This document shows positions 35,684-47,959 of a DNA stretch of 64,000 nucleotides, one piece after another. The position numbers and the translations under genes were made by a program. The notes below the pieces were generated by a model. It did not search any database and had not been told where the DNA came from. It saw only the letters and a list, made by a program, of their open reading frames with translations. Source of the stretch: Plumapathes pennacea (taxonomy: Eukaryota > Cnidaria > Anthozoa > Antipatharia > Myriopathidae); contig OZ038462.1 of the NCBI GenBank assembly GCA_964036295.1, positions 8,139,267 through 8,203,266 of the forward strand, given 5' to 3'. The first letter of the stretch is position 1; each line of letters opens with the position of its first letter.

Positions 35684-38600
35684 GTAAGTTGCCTTCTTTG
35701 TTTTAAGAAGATCTGCTGACTTGCTTTGTATATATAACGTGAAGGTTCTGCTAACTTGAAACTATGACTCCTATAGCATTGAATATATATATATATCACA
35801 TAGCAAGACTCTTGCTATGTGATTATATTCAATGCTAAGGAGTCATAGTTTCTGCTTTTGTATTAGTAGGAAAAAGGAAATTCACAAACCTTTCCTGTAA
35901 TTCGTATTTTTGCAGACTCCTTGTTCCGACAGGCCCTGTATAAATGGAGGGATGTGCATCGCTTTGTATTTTCATGACGACTTCAAGTGCAAATGTCCTG
36001 CAGGATTCAGAGGAGAGAAATGTGAGATAGGTAAGTTTGTTAAACTAAAAATACCGGCATTCTAATAGCAGTGTCCACTTCCAACTTCCGAACTGTCAAA
36101 TGAATCCTAAAGGTGTGACTACTCAAGTGAAAGCTGGCTCAATCGTCATGATAAGAAAAAACTTTAAATGACTGAAATAGTACAGACGTATTGCGCAAGT
36201 AGTAGTAAAATAACGACAAGGAGCTTTCTATGTAGGATTGAACAAAAAAGAGACTGAAACCCCTTCTCGCTCTCAGGAAAAAATTCACCAGCTGTCGTAA
36301 CTAAATAATAATAGGAACTTTCAAAGCAATTACTTTGAAAACCCAGGCCACTTGTGATTGTTATTGAACTGGCAATGAAATATCATCTAAAACCTTGTGA
36401 GATTTCGCGGTTTCTTTCGATTTTCGTTACTTGTTTAGATGCCAGTTGTCGATTATATGTTTTGAAATATCGGCTTAGCTGTGAATGTGTAAAACCTGAG
36501 ATTTCATCACCACATTATGTTAAGCCTGTTTACACACAGTATCATGTGCGATTTGCGACGAAAATTGGCCAGGGCAGGTGAAAATTATGAAAATGAAAAT
36601 TTAAAGTTTATTGACTTCTCAAGTGTAAACGACACTTTGTAGCCGATGCATATCTTGTAACTATCTATCAAACTGCGAAGAAGACGTTCTCTTGCTCTGG
36701 CAAGACTTCCTAAAATTTGCAATTATCTTGTCGCGAGTTGTGTTCTTCGAGCCAACTCAAGCCAAGTTTGCAAAACCAGAACTTGTGTGCGGGTTGCGAA
36801 AGGGAACCCTGAAACGTCGAGTTCGGACTCGAATTAAACTTCGGGTTGAAAACAAAAAAAAAAGAGGGGCGTGGGGAGAGATATACTCAGCTGTTTTTTT
36901 CGCTCCTGGAGGTTTGTGATTATTTCACGCCTTTGCCGCCTAACACTGTGTTCAGCCTTGGTTCAGCCCACTGTTAAAGATCTTTGTTACAGGTTTCCTG
37001 GTAACGTACGAATGGATTTACTAAAATGGGGTTCAATGACTTAAAAGAACTTCAAAATTATAATTAAAAAAAAATGTCAAAAATCCCCTAAAAAGCCATT
37101 AACGTGCAGCGCGCGGGAAGTCAAGGTTTGCTAATTACCACGGCACATAAGGATAATTCGAAACGCTAGTAAACATTGTTCTCCAAATATGACGCAAGTC
37201 AAGGTTATTTCATTAACAATTTACAAAAACTTTACCTAGCATTTCGATCATGTTGTAAAGCTTTCAAAACAGCACTATTTCGCCCAGAATCAAGTCAAAA
37301 CTTTAAGGTACATTTCATATTATACACGGGCTTCAAATCTAGTCATACTAAAAGGGCTTGTAAACGATTCTCGTTGCAATCACCGCGTGTCAGATCACAT
37401 AATTTCTCGAGCAAACAGTTACAGTTCCAACCCGACAAAAATTATTAGTTCTTGAATAAAAAATTACATTTTATCCGCGATTACAGTGTGCAACGAAACA
37501 CGGCAAGAAACTTTTCAAGCATTTCCATGTGTCAAACTGTCGAACAGCGAAATTGTGCAAAATGGATGACAACGGTTATCTTGCAAGCACACTCGATTTG
37601 AAAACTAGCGAAAAGGTCACAATATAATCATACTTGGCCTTCACTAAAGTTCCCGGGGACATCAAACGACAAAATATACGGCGATTGTTGAAAAAAATAA
37701 AATAAATAAAATAAATAAAATAAATCACCGGTTCATGATAGTCGTAGTTTTAGCTCTTTTTAAGCAAGCGAAACTAAACCCCAAACATTATCGTCTACGT
37801 TATCCTTAAGTGATATTGAAATATAGAGCAGCCCTCATACGGTTCAAAAATTCCAATCTCCATTGCATCGCCCGCGGCGGTCTTGTCAAAATTTGGATCA
37901 ACCTGTAAACGGTCAAACGGTGAAATTTGCCACGGTGATTATTCGATTTCCACCGAATGTATCATTACTTGTCCTTTCCGAAGAAGTATGCGAGTTCTAA
38001 CACAATCTTGGCGTCTGGGATTGTGCTCAGGTCAGCTCCAGCCTTTAGTCCGATGCCTTAAAGAAATCGTTTCATTTACTTTTACGGCTAGCAAGCTTGC
38101 CTCTCATGCGGGACGTTTATAGCTTGCCATTGTATCAACATTTTGTTGTAAAATCGTTTCCATCGGTGCTCTGTGGTTTCTCATTTCAATGAACTGCTTA
38201 GCAACCTCGCCTGGAGGTCGTATAATAGACAGACTTACGAACTCCAGCTTTGGAGATGGCGACCCGCTTGGAGTCTCCAAATAGCGCAATACTACAGCAT
38301 TAGCGTCGTGATTATTACCCTCGCAGAGCTCGGGGATTACACGAGAAGTGGTGCAATATGGCTGTATTTTTACTCGTCGTCATAGGAGAGAAATGTGAGA
38401 TAGGTAAGTTTGTTGAACTAAAAGTACTGAACTTCTAATGGCAGTGTCCACTTCCAACTTTCGAACTGTCAACTGAATCCTAAATGTGTAACCACTCAAA
38501 TGAAAGCTGCCTCAATTCATAAGTACATGATAAGAAAAACTTTAAACGACTAAAATAGTACAGACGCAAGCAGTAGTAAAACATGTTTTGTCGCGTGAAA

Positions 38601-41600
38601 ACGCGACAGATGCTGGGATTCAAGCTTGGTGTGGCAACTATCCGCACGCATCATTAGAATTCTTTATTGAGCAATCTCTGGACTTGAGCGAGACACCCAT
38701 AAGTCATCAAATTTTCTCTTTTAGTTTCTCACCAGAAAAATATCATACAGTGCAGGGAATTGGCCTTTGACACCTTCCTCAAATGAAAGCAGAAATAAAA
38801 ACTATAAATTGTAATTACAACACTCATACATTTGCTTCAAAAGGTTGAGAGAATATTGAGCTTGAGAGTGAAAGGGTCGGCCAGCAAAGAAAAGTGTAAG
38901 CGCGTGATCGACTTATCTCATTTTCATGCACAATCGATTTCGACAGTTTGACTTCGAACATTTATTTCTAATCACAGGCCACGATCAATCCAGCCTGCGC
39001 TTCATTACTTCTGTTGTGCTTCTTCTAAAATGCACTTCTTCTATCAGGCTTTCTGAATTTCCAGTCGGTCTGTTGTATTTCAGAGCTATTATCACCCAGG
39101 TTTTGGTAAATTCGTGACGGATGTTGACCAAGCGTATGTTAAAGATGAAAAACCCGTGACAGCCGGGAGCGACTTCAGCTTGTCAAAATGTTTCTATCAT
39201 TTGACTATGTTAGCTTTGCTTCGCTTAGTTTTCAACAGCAATAACATATACTGTACACAACTGGAAGAAGAAGAATGCGAAAGTGAATGTATAAATTAAA
39301 CAAAACCGCAAGGGCGCAACTGCATGTCAGCAAAAATCTCACGTTACATACATGAAATTCAGCAGAAAAAAAAGCAAGCCTTCCACACCGTTTGAATGTG
39401 AACATTACCCAATCAAATTACAGTTCTGCTGATTGCACATCAATCAAACTTCCAAATCTTAGAGGGGGGATTTCTTATACTAACTGCCATGATACCTACG
39501 TTTTGGCTTTCGGGTGAAAACGATTATATGCTGGGCCTAAGGGCCCAGCATTGTAACGACAAAGAAAGAGCTTTTTATGTAGGAATTGAACAAAAAGAAG
39601 ACAGAAACCCCTACTCGCTCCTATCTTAGCACTCGTTTTGGCTTGCATTGCATTCGAAAATGTGAAGTCGTGTAATAAGTACACATATCTGTTTCATTAT
39701 CTGCACCGTCGATTTATAGATTGACTTGTTTTTACACTCTCAAGGGGTTGTTCTGACCACTCCTCCCTCTAAGTTTTTAAAGCGTGATCGCGCGGTGTAG
39801 AACAAGAAATGAAAAGATTAGTGGTACAGTGGAACCTCTACCTCCATTAAGGTCTCGATAAAGGTTCGCGCGTCCCTAATATTCTTGGAATGAATATCAT
39901 TGTAGCGTTGGTATGTATGTATAGGTGTGTGTATGCGTGTATGTTTATGTATTATATGTGCAGTACACAGTCAATCTCGAAAAATCACGTGACCACACCA
40001 GATGCTCCAGGTTTTCCTAATTCAAGTCATATAATAAACATCATGACAGTATGTTTGCATATATGTTTGTACTAGAAACATGATAATCGCAGATACCCCC
40101 TCGCCCTGGCATTGAGTGGACTATTACTTTGCGTGCAGTACTTGACTTCGAAGAAATGATTGCGTCAAAACTTCGGTAAAACAAAGGCTGCTCTTGTTGA
40201 GCAGTACCAAAGAAAGGAGACAAAGAATGGTGCGTTTTATACTTTTGCGTTGAAAAAAGAATCGATTGCGTGACGCCGTACCATTAATTCATGCAGTCTT
40301 CCGGGCACATTCTCAAACATTTAATACTTGAATTGTGAAGTTGGTCAGCCGCGTAGTACGGAAACAAAAGGAGCAATGATTTTCCAGTTTTGAAATCATA
40401 GGCTGTACTATTAAATAGGCTTCCTGTGCAATTTTTTTTTCTTTACTTTGGACTCTTTCTGCACTGGCAGGCGTGCATATTTAATGACCTACTGTAGAAT
40501 TGTTTTGTATGTGAACCCGCTCAAAACGGCATGATTTATCCAAGAATCAATCCAAAACGGTTTACTTCAGATTATACGCGGGATTCAAATCTAGTCATAC
40601 TTCAAAGGGCTTGTGAACGATTCTTGTTGTAATAACCGCGTGTCCGCATTTCGAATAGACAGCTTCAGATCTTGAAAGAAAAAAATAAGACATTTGACTA
40701 AATTATTGAAGACTCCAAGTTCCGATTGCTCTGAGCGAATACGCTAGCCGAAACTGGCGACAGAAGCGTATTAAAAACAATACTTCGGGAGAAAATGATC
40801 AGCATGCAGATTTTAATATTTTCTTGAAGTGATCGAGTCACAAGATACGGGATAGAATATAAACGTACTTGCAATTTGTCACGGTGATTGTTCGATTTCC
40901 ATTGACTGATTTTTGTTGCTTGTCCTTTCTGAATAAGTATCTGAGTTTACCATAAAACGGCGTCGCGATCGTACTTTGTTGTGTTCACGCCTCAAAGAAA
41001 TCGCCTGCTAGGTCCGATACTGAAACTCCCGATCCGCTTTCATACGCTGTTCTCTTTGCGGAGTCGTTTCTTCGGCACGCTTCTGTTTATGATGTCGGTC
41101 GTAACAGGATCTTCGTCCTTTCTCGAGACGAATTTGGCGCTGTTCAATCGTTTCACGATTCCGTCTTGCCCGTGCCTGTTCCCTTCTATTTTGAAGACGA
41201 GCTTCGCGAGACTGTTGTGTTTCAAGTTTTCCAGTTCTCAAATTCATTTTCTTGAACGCAGCTACGATATTGTCGTTTCGTTCAATCTTTTTTCTGTCTG
41301 TCGAGTACATTCCTTATTTCGAGTGTCAGCAAAACTACAGGCCACTTGTGATCGATCCTTTATTGTTGCTTATGCTGAGTAACCGCGCCTGGAGGTCGTA
41401 CGCCAGACTGACTGACAGACAGACGAATAGTGAATTTCGAGATGGCGACCCGCTTGGAGTCTCAAAAAAGCGCGTTAGCGTTGTGATTATTACCCTCGCG
41501 GAACTCGGGGATAATATGTATGTACGTGTGTACAGGTGTATGTGTGTATTCAGTGTTTTTGAATCATTTTTGCAATTTAGTGTGGATAACCAAAAACGAA

Positions 41601-42806
41601 TGGAAAATTTTGTAAACGGAAAAAGAAGTTGCGCTTTCAAATGGAAACGGGCTAGTGTGGACGGGGCTTTAAACGTCTTTTCTGTTACTAAAGGGGTTAA
41701 TTGAATTCGATAATAATGATCTCATATCTGGCACCTGTTTCTCATTTATGTCAGTTATTGACGAGTGCGCCAACAATCCTTGTGAGACAAAAGACAGATG
41801 GAGGCTAATAAGATCAGTAGGTTGGTTGTGATCGTCCGGGTTAGAGTAGTCTCCAGAAAGACTGTTGTTGGTGACTGACGTTTCGACTACCTGAGCGGAA
41901 GTCATCTTCAGAGTCAAGTGAAAAGTATTCGTCAGATGGCGGTATATATGTCTCTGGTTGTAGAAGTGATTGGTCCGTTATGTCGGTCTATGGTTGGTCG
42001 AGTCGGCTTGGTTGTGTTTCGTTATTGGTCAGTTGATGTTCTTTTGTCCTGTTGATTAGTCTATTGTTCGTTCGGTTGCGTTTGATGTCATCTATCAGTC
42101 GTTTGTAAGGTGCCGGTAGTTGTTGGCATCTGTTGAGTGGTTTCCGTTCTAAGTTTGTGTACCAGCTTTCCAGTGTAAGTCGTTGGTAGTAGTTGGTACT
42201 GTGGCTGATGCATTCAGCAGAGTCCCAGTTGATGTCGTGTTTAGTCTGTCGGTGGTGTTCAGAAATGTGATTTCTGATGTCGCCGTTTCTGGTAGCTCGT
42301 TTGTGTTCAGTAAGTCTCGTGTTCAGGTTTTTGCCAGTTTCACCGATGTAGGTGGCTTTGCAGTCAGTACAAGATATTCTGTATACTGTTCCCTGTCTGT
42401 TGATGGGTTCGTCTTTCTCCTTTACGTTGGTCAGTAAGTCGCGTAGAGTCGTGATGGGTTTTTTTTTTTTTGAGTTGATTTAAAGCGTTCGCGCTCGGAT
42501 CGGACCTCCTTCCCATTTATTCAAAAGTCGATAATTGAAGGCAAAACAAGTTTCGGAAACGTGAACAGAAACTTTTTCGTGATCTTTATAAAAATCAAAT
42601 TATATCGTTAATCAAATGATTATTTTTCTTCTTCTATAATCACACAGATGTGGACGAGTGTACAGAAAACAAACACAACTGCTCTGCAGACGCTACTTGT
42701 GAGAACACCCAAGGTTCGTTCAACTGCAAGTGTAACCATGGTTACCAGGGAGATGGCGTGAACTGTAATGGTAAGAAGTGTATATTCTGTTTTCTTCTTC
42801 TTCTTT

Positions 42807-42840
<34 letters not shown>

Positions 42841-43800
42841 GTTTTGTTGCTCAGCCATTTTTTCTTAATGCCAAGTATTATAATTCAACACGTAGATATT
42901 GACGAATGCACGGAGAATACACACAACTGCTCTGCAGACGCTACTTGTCAGAACACCCAAGGTTCGTTCAACTGCGAGTGCAACAGTGGTTTCCTGGGAG
43001 ATGGCGTGAGTTGTAATGGTAAGTATAACGGCATACAAAAACCCTCACCCTACCCCCCGTGCAAATTCTCTACTCCCGATTGACTGGCTTTCGTTTGTTT
43101 TCTTTCTTTATCATTAATTACAAATGAGTTTTATGTGTTCCCCCCTCCCCCCTTAGAAAATGCAAGAGATTGTTCAGACCTGTACAAAGCCGGCATCACT
43201 AGAAGTGGCGTATACTTTGTCAGTCCTGACGGCAAAGGAACTTTCCCAGTTTACTGTGACATGACAACCGACAGAGGCGGCTGGACAGTGTTCCAGAGAA
43301 GACAAGATGGCTCCCAAGTCTTCTACCTAGAATGGAGTCAGTACAAAGCGGGCTTTGGACAGCTGACGGGCGAGTTCTGGTTAGGAAACGATAAGATCCA
43401 CCGCTTGACAGCCAGCAGACCGAGCGAGTTACGAGTGGAGCTAGGGGACTGGAGCGGAGGCAGAGCTTATGCCAAATATGGCAGTTTCAGAGTTGGTGAT
43501 GAGCAGTCGCTGTACAAGCTGAGTGTGGGCTCGTATTCAGGAACAGCGGGAGACTCTTTAATAGTGTATAACAACAACATGAAGTTTTCTACCAAGGACA
43601 GAGATAATGACGCATATGGTAGTGTAAACTGTGCTGTGCTACACAAAGGAGCCTGGTGGTACAAACATTGTCTGCCCTCCAACCTGAACGGACAGTACCT
43701 GGGAAACAAGGTGAATGGTAATGGAGTCTGTTGGCATAGCTATAACAGCAATTATCTTTCCATGAAGTTCGCCGAAATGAAACTGCGTCCGACAAATTAG
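35321..43800 (+). CDS. Locus 4: PAN-EGF-cbEGF-cbEGF-FReD secreted lectin-like gene
   Basis: Five exons, 35321-35683, 35916-36030, 42648-42770, 42896-43018 and 43157-43800, join without frame breaks to 455 residues. Order: signal peptide and PAN (121 codons), EGF, two cbEGFs, FReD. The long second intron (about 6.6 kb) has collected a truncated EGF exon, a Penelope-like fragment, Helitron-like sequence and a MITE. A 18-nt echo of the EGF exon end (ggagagaaatgtgagata) occurs at about 38386, so part of the intron is itself duplicated. The likely role is extracellular recognition of sugars or cell surfaces, inferred from the domains. Of the loci here this one has the cleanest reading frame. Confidence 0.83.
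35758..35852. repeat. 95-bp inverted duplication (hairpin) in intron
   Basis: Left arm gaaactatgactcctatagc...cacatagcaag; right arm cttgctatgtg...gctaaggagtcatagtttc. The right arm matches the equivalent intron of locus 3 (about 29793-29818), which lacks the left arm. Confidence 0.8.
35916..36030 (+). CDS. Locus 4 exon 2: EGF-like domain
   Basis: Phase 0 in (tttgcAG), phase 1 out (GTAAGT). Reads [27 protein letters not shown]. Confidence 0.85.
37880..38384 (-). mobile_element. Helitron-like end region, copy 1 (tentative)
   Basis: Shares cgcctggaggtcgta, gagatggcgacccgcttgga and gtgattattaccctcgc with 40880-41520. The second copy encodes an arginine-rich region typical of cnidarian Helitron helicase leaders. 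Confidence 0.4.
38690..38880. mobile_element. TTAA-type MITE fragment, copy 4
   Basis: Matches the family interior (tttctcaccagaaaaatatc, cttgagagtgaaaggg). The left end is diverged. Confidence 0.6.
40975..41520 (-). mobile_element. Helitron-like fragment with Arg-rich ORF (tentative)
   Basis: Minus-strand frame 41008-41310 ([13 protein letters not shown] ... [20 protein letters not shown] ... [14 protein letters not shown]) resembles the RRAEETPEQR-type leader found near Helitron helicases. No helicase is present. The border tatccccgag...ccctcgcgg is shared with the copy at about 38300-38345. Confidence 0.45.
41755..41785 (+). pseudogene. Truncated cbEGF exon
   Basis: After atgtcAG the frame reads [10 protein letters not shown] and ends where Penelope-like sequence begins. 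Same EGF subtype as 5210-5323. Confidence 0.7.
41785..42469 (-). mobile_element. Penelope-like retroelement, 5'-truncated, GIY-YIG domain
   Basis: An open minus-strand frame runs 42458 to the stop at 41988-41990 (about 156 codons). It contains [20 protein letters not shown], then [14 protein letters not shown], the GIY-YIG endonuclease signature of Penelope elements, including the CxxC zinc-binding pair. The reverse transcriptase is missing. After the stop come ccgctcaggtagtcgaaacg-type terminal sequences (minus strand) typical of these elements. A T12 tract marks the junction at about 42459-42470. Confidence 0.85.
42648..42770 (+). CDS. Locus 4 exon 3: calcium-binding EGF
   Basis: 123-nt phase-1/phase-1 exon between cacacAG and [30 protein letters not shown]. 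Followed by a (GTT)n run at about 42807-42842. Confidence 0.87.
42896..43018 (+). CDS. Locus 4 exon 4: calcium-binding EGF
   Basis: 123-nt phase-1/phase-1 exon between cacgtAG and [39 protein letters not shown]. Confidence 0.87.
43157..43800 (+). CDS. Locus 4 last exon: FReD-4a
   Basis: Phase-1 exon after cccttAG, ending TAG. Complete FReD with [25 protein letters not shown] (Gly to Arg in the usual GGGW), [24 protein letters not shown]. It has an extra cysteine at NGVCWHSY where paralogues have Asn or Arg. Confidence 0.92.
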
Positions 43801-43821
43801 TAGCTTTGACAGTGATAAAAC

Positions 43822-44091
43822 GTGGAGCTAGAGAACTGGAGAGAAGGCAAAGCTTATGCCAAATATGGCACCTTCGCAGTTGGAGATGAGCAGTCGCTGT
43901 ACGTGCTGAGTGTGGGCTCGTATCGCAACGACAGAGATAATGATAATTCGGCCGGTACAAATTGTGCTGTGCAATACACAGGCGCCTGGTGGTACAAATA
44001 TTGCCATACGTCCAACTTGAACGGACAATACGAACAGAGCAAGGGCGGCAAGGGAATCCGCTGGTCAACCAGCGTCAGAAGCATTCGGTGA
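43822..44091 (+). pseudogene. Partial FReD copy (FReD-4b)
   Basis: As at 7742 but with an internal deletion (SVGSYRNDRDND joins two distant parts) and a one-base loss near the end that changes the C-terminus to SVRSIR. Confidence 0.72.
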
Positions 44092-44157
44092 TAAAGCTTC
44101 GACCGACAAATTGACTTTGACGGCGATGAACGTTGACCACTGATATCCCAAATGTGC

Positions 44158-44330
44158 ATGTCAGTTTCAGAGTTGGTGATTGACAATCGCTGTACAGGCT
44201 GAGTGTGGGCTCACATTCAGGGTCGGCGGGAGACTCGTTACGTAACACAACAACATGAAAATTTCTACAAACGACAGCGACAACGACGGGGTGAAGAGTG
44301 ATAACTGTGCGGGAAGATACACTGGCATTT
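44158..44330 (+). pseudogene. Decayed FReD remnant (FReD-4c)
   Basis: Same degraded unit as 8130-8302. Confidence 0.65.
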
Positions 44331-45166
44331 TTTTCCTCCTGTATCGGAAACAAAATAGAAAAGTGGGTACTATCTACAAGCTGGGCACACTACATGATCA
44401 CTCTCTTTTTTTGGGCTGGCGTGAACATTTTTTCAAAATTTTATAGAATTTTCCAAAAGAGCCATCAATTTTTCAAAACATATCAGGCCGGTTATGATTG
44501 ATGTCAGTATCAAATATGTGATACACGATGACTAAAGATGTGTGGCACAGCTACTGAAAAAGTATCAGCTTTATCGAAAAAATATTTTCGAAAAACCGGA
44601 AGGGGGCGGTGGCATCCCCTCCACCTCCGCTGTAAGTCGACATCACATTGACTTTAACAATAGTCATGGTCCGACCTGAGACCAAAAGAAATTGCCTATC
44701 AACCAACTGTAGTTTTCAGAAACGTGGGAGGCCGGAAAGCTGTCTGACATGGTGGAGTCACTTTAAACTTTTAAGTCTTTAATTGAGTTTGCACACCAAT
44801 TATTACCAGTACAATATTTTGCCATAACTACATATTAATTGCTTTTCACGTATTATAGGAAATAATTCATTATCATTACAGTGCATGCAACTGAACTGTT
44901 CAGCAATTTAAGAATAGTTTTCACCTTCATTATAACTTTACATGGAAGGAGGGTGACCTCTTTAGAAGAGTATAGTAGAACCATTTGCTCTATTATTAGA
45001 TATAATAGCAAGAACCCACAGCACTGAAAAACTGAAGCAAGAGATGCGAGCGCAAGGAAAATCGAATTCACCGCCAAAATAGCTTGTCTGCCCGCCAGTT
45101 TGGTTTTTACGCCCTCAGCGACCGCGCAATTCCTTTCAGACTCTTAGTGAGCGCTTGGCATGTAAA

Positions 45167-45660
45167 GGGGCCATGTAAACAGGGCCTAAATCGGTAATAG
45201 GTTTGATTATTTGCTTTAATGTAAAACACTTTAGTTTTTTCTGCACTCCCACTAGTTTCCTTACAGGAAAGGATTAAGTCATGAGCAAATGTGTAACACC
45301 GTTCTGTAAATATACTAAACTTGTGCAGGGCATGGGGACCATGTAAACAGGGCCTAAATTGATAATGGGTTTGATTATTTGCTTTAATGTAAAACACTTC
45401 AGTCTTTTCTGCACTCCCACTAGTTTCCTCAAAGGAAAGGATTAAGTCATGAGCAAATGTGTAACACCGTTCTGTAAATATACTAAACTTGTTCAGGCAT
45501 GGGGGCCATGTATACAGGGCCTAAATCGGTAATAGATTTGATTATTTGCTTTAATGTAAAACACTTTACTGTTGTCTGCACTCCGACTAGTTTCCTCAAA
45601 GGAAAGGATTAAGTCATGAGCAAATGTTTAACACCGTCCTGTAAAAAGTATATACTAAAC
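45167..45660. repeat. Minisatellite, about 165-bp unit, locus 4 copy
   Basis: Units near 45167, 45335 and 45503, same consensus as 9147-9640. Preceded by the shared downstream block 44330-45166. Confidence 0.8.
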
Positions 45661-46159
45661 TTGTGTAGGGCATGCAGTTTAAGGTTGCCATTATTATTAT
45701 TTACTACTCCATGTGCACAAATAGAGAAGTAACAAAGTCACACACAAATGTGTTTACTTCCCTGGTTGCGAGACTTGATGGACCATCACCAACTCCTGTA
45801 AATTTTAGCTCAAAAAAAAACTGGAACTTATACGTTTGGCCGACTTCCTTAACGTACAGATTTTTATGATCTGTTCTACATCAAAGAAAAGCCGTAACAT
45901 TTTGTTAACACGCACTCCAGTGGATTGAAGTTGTTATTTGAAGGACTCTAAATTCCAATCCGACTTGTGTTCCATATGACAAACAAGTAAGAGCTCAATA
46001 GTATTCGTTGCCGGACAGCTCATATTAGAACAAGTCATTCTAGTTACCTAACAGCGTAAACTTTTCTATGGTTAGTACATTTTATTGCTGTTGAAAACAT
46101 CAGTTTCCGTATTTCTACAGCGAAAAAAGGAATGCACAAACCTTTCCTGTAATCCGTTT

Positions 46160-46252
46160 TTTTGTAAGACATCCTATTCCAGCAGCTTATATGTATAAAC
46201 GGCGGAATGTGCATCGCTTTGTACTTTCATGACTACTTCAAGTGCAAATGTA
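46160..46252 (+). pseudogene. Relic EGF exon
   Basis: Similar to the EGF exons at 35916 and 50125 over acggcggaatgtgcatcgct and gactacttcaagtgcaaatg, but with a stop (TATATGTATAAAC) and no intact acceptor. A remnant of another PAN-EGF copy. Confidence 0.65.
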
Positions 46253-46654
46253 AATATAACTCAAAATGCTCTACTTCTTTAATTGAAACTGCCCACTCCA
46301 GGCACAAATTACTTGAAACGAAGTTTTAGTTACAACGGGGCTTTTCTATGGAGAACATAGCCCCCAACCCTACCGCGACATGTACACCATAGATCCAGTG
46401 AACCGCCACGACCTGAGAGGACACCAGCGCAGACCTGTTCCGGTAGAAGCATCAGGCCTCCAGAGAGAGATTTAAAGACTTTATTACACAGTAATTGAAA
46501 AAGTTGTTCGGGACAAACTCAAATGAGACCTCAATTGTTCCAGTGAGTGACAGTCGTTAAGTTCAGGGACAGTTGCAAAGTTAATGCTATGTTTTAAAGC
46601 ATTGAGACTCAGGTTTTTCGTTTTGTTTTTGTTTGCTATTGCTGAACACATGAG

Positions 46655-46990
46655 AGCGGGTTTAGATAGATAGATAGATAGACAGATAGATAGACAGATA
46701 AACCTTTATTTTACTCCGTGTGATTTTCTATGCACATCCCTGCCTGAGGCGATATCTTTACACTTGTAAAATAGAAAGCGCTGCAAGGTAAGAAGATAGT
46801 GACCAAACAAATTCTGAAAATGACAATAGGGTCGACGAGCAAGGAAACGTTGGGCATGTAAACAAATATTGAATTCCGACTGCTAGTAGAGCGGTTTTCG
46901 ACTCGCTTTCCAAAACCAATACCAGGGTATTGATAGTTCCCAATTACAGAACTGTGTAATTTCAAGCAACAAATATAATACAAGGGAAGT
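46655..46990 (-). mobile_element. Interspersed element, (GATA)n tail, related to 63570-63785
   Basis: The 46720-46970 segment is an inverted copy of 63570-63785. A gatagatagacagata run at 46667-46702 would be its 3' tail on the minus strand, as in some LINE/SINE elements. Confidence 0.55.
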
Positions 46991-47959
46991 ACCACTCAAA
47001 CGAAAGCTCTTAATAGTACGTTGCTGAATGAAGTTCATGTTTTCGACATTTTAAGTTTGACGTGGGCAGAGAAACATGCAGTTAGTATAATTATATTCAA
47101 AAAGAAAGCTAGTTAGCAAATTAATTATTAACTTGCGTTTTTGACTCTGAAAAGTAGATAACTAATCTACTCACACGGCACTCTGCAAAACATTTATCTA
47201 CTCGGTTTTTATATTTATTTTTTGGTATTGGAGAAAATTATTTTTATTCACTGCAGACAGTTCGGGAATGCTAAAGAAATTGTGGTTTTGAGAAAAGTAT
47301 AAATTGATACACATTCATCAGTTGATTAAGCAGACTTTGCAATATATTTTGCTTAAAGAAGCAGCGAGCCTTTTATATTGCAAAGTTTAAAACCTCGATT
47401 AAAATCATATGATGCAGGCTGAACGTATAGAACTGGTAAGATTGTTGGCGGTTAATGACTCTTTCAGACATAAGCCCGCGCCTTTTTTCCGTTATGAAAT
47501 TATGACAAAGAGCTGTGGCTCTTGTAGAAATCGTAGACCAATGATGCACTTATGGAAATCATTCTCACTTGCAGTTCGACGCAATCTCTGAATTTAGGGC
47601 CAGAAAAGTATATTACCTGCCATCGTGAAGTATATAGTATTATTTTATAAAATAACTATGATACTGCGCGCACCCTGATTGGCTGAATAAACGTGTAATT
47701 TGAGAGTATATTACAAGCTGACGCGATACACAATGTATTTTATTTGACTAATTATTTATAAAAGAAATATATAACGTGTTCCCGTGTAATATAGCCTCAT
47801 CTAAACACTTTGGGAAGTTGGGAGAACACTCGAGCAGCGCCGGAAACCACTCGGCGGCCTCGTGGGTTCCTTACGCTACTCTCGTGTTCTGGCGTAATTA
47901 GCTCCCTGATGTAAGACGGCGCGCAATTATTTACAGCTTTGAAAATAGTTAACAGTAAT

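Noticed and set aside
39526-39552. Perfect hairpin atgctgggcc/ggcccagcat
   Set aside because: Short isolated stem; the corresponding locus 5 intron (about 51319-51345) has a decayed version, so likely repeat debris rather than a functional RNA.
43467-44186. Long minus-strand frames opposite FReD exons
   Set aside because: Antisense shadows of the FReD coding frame.
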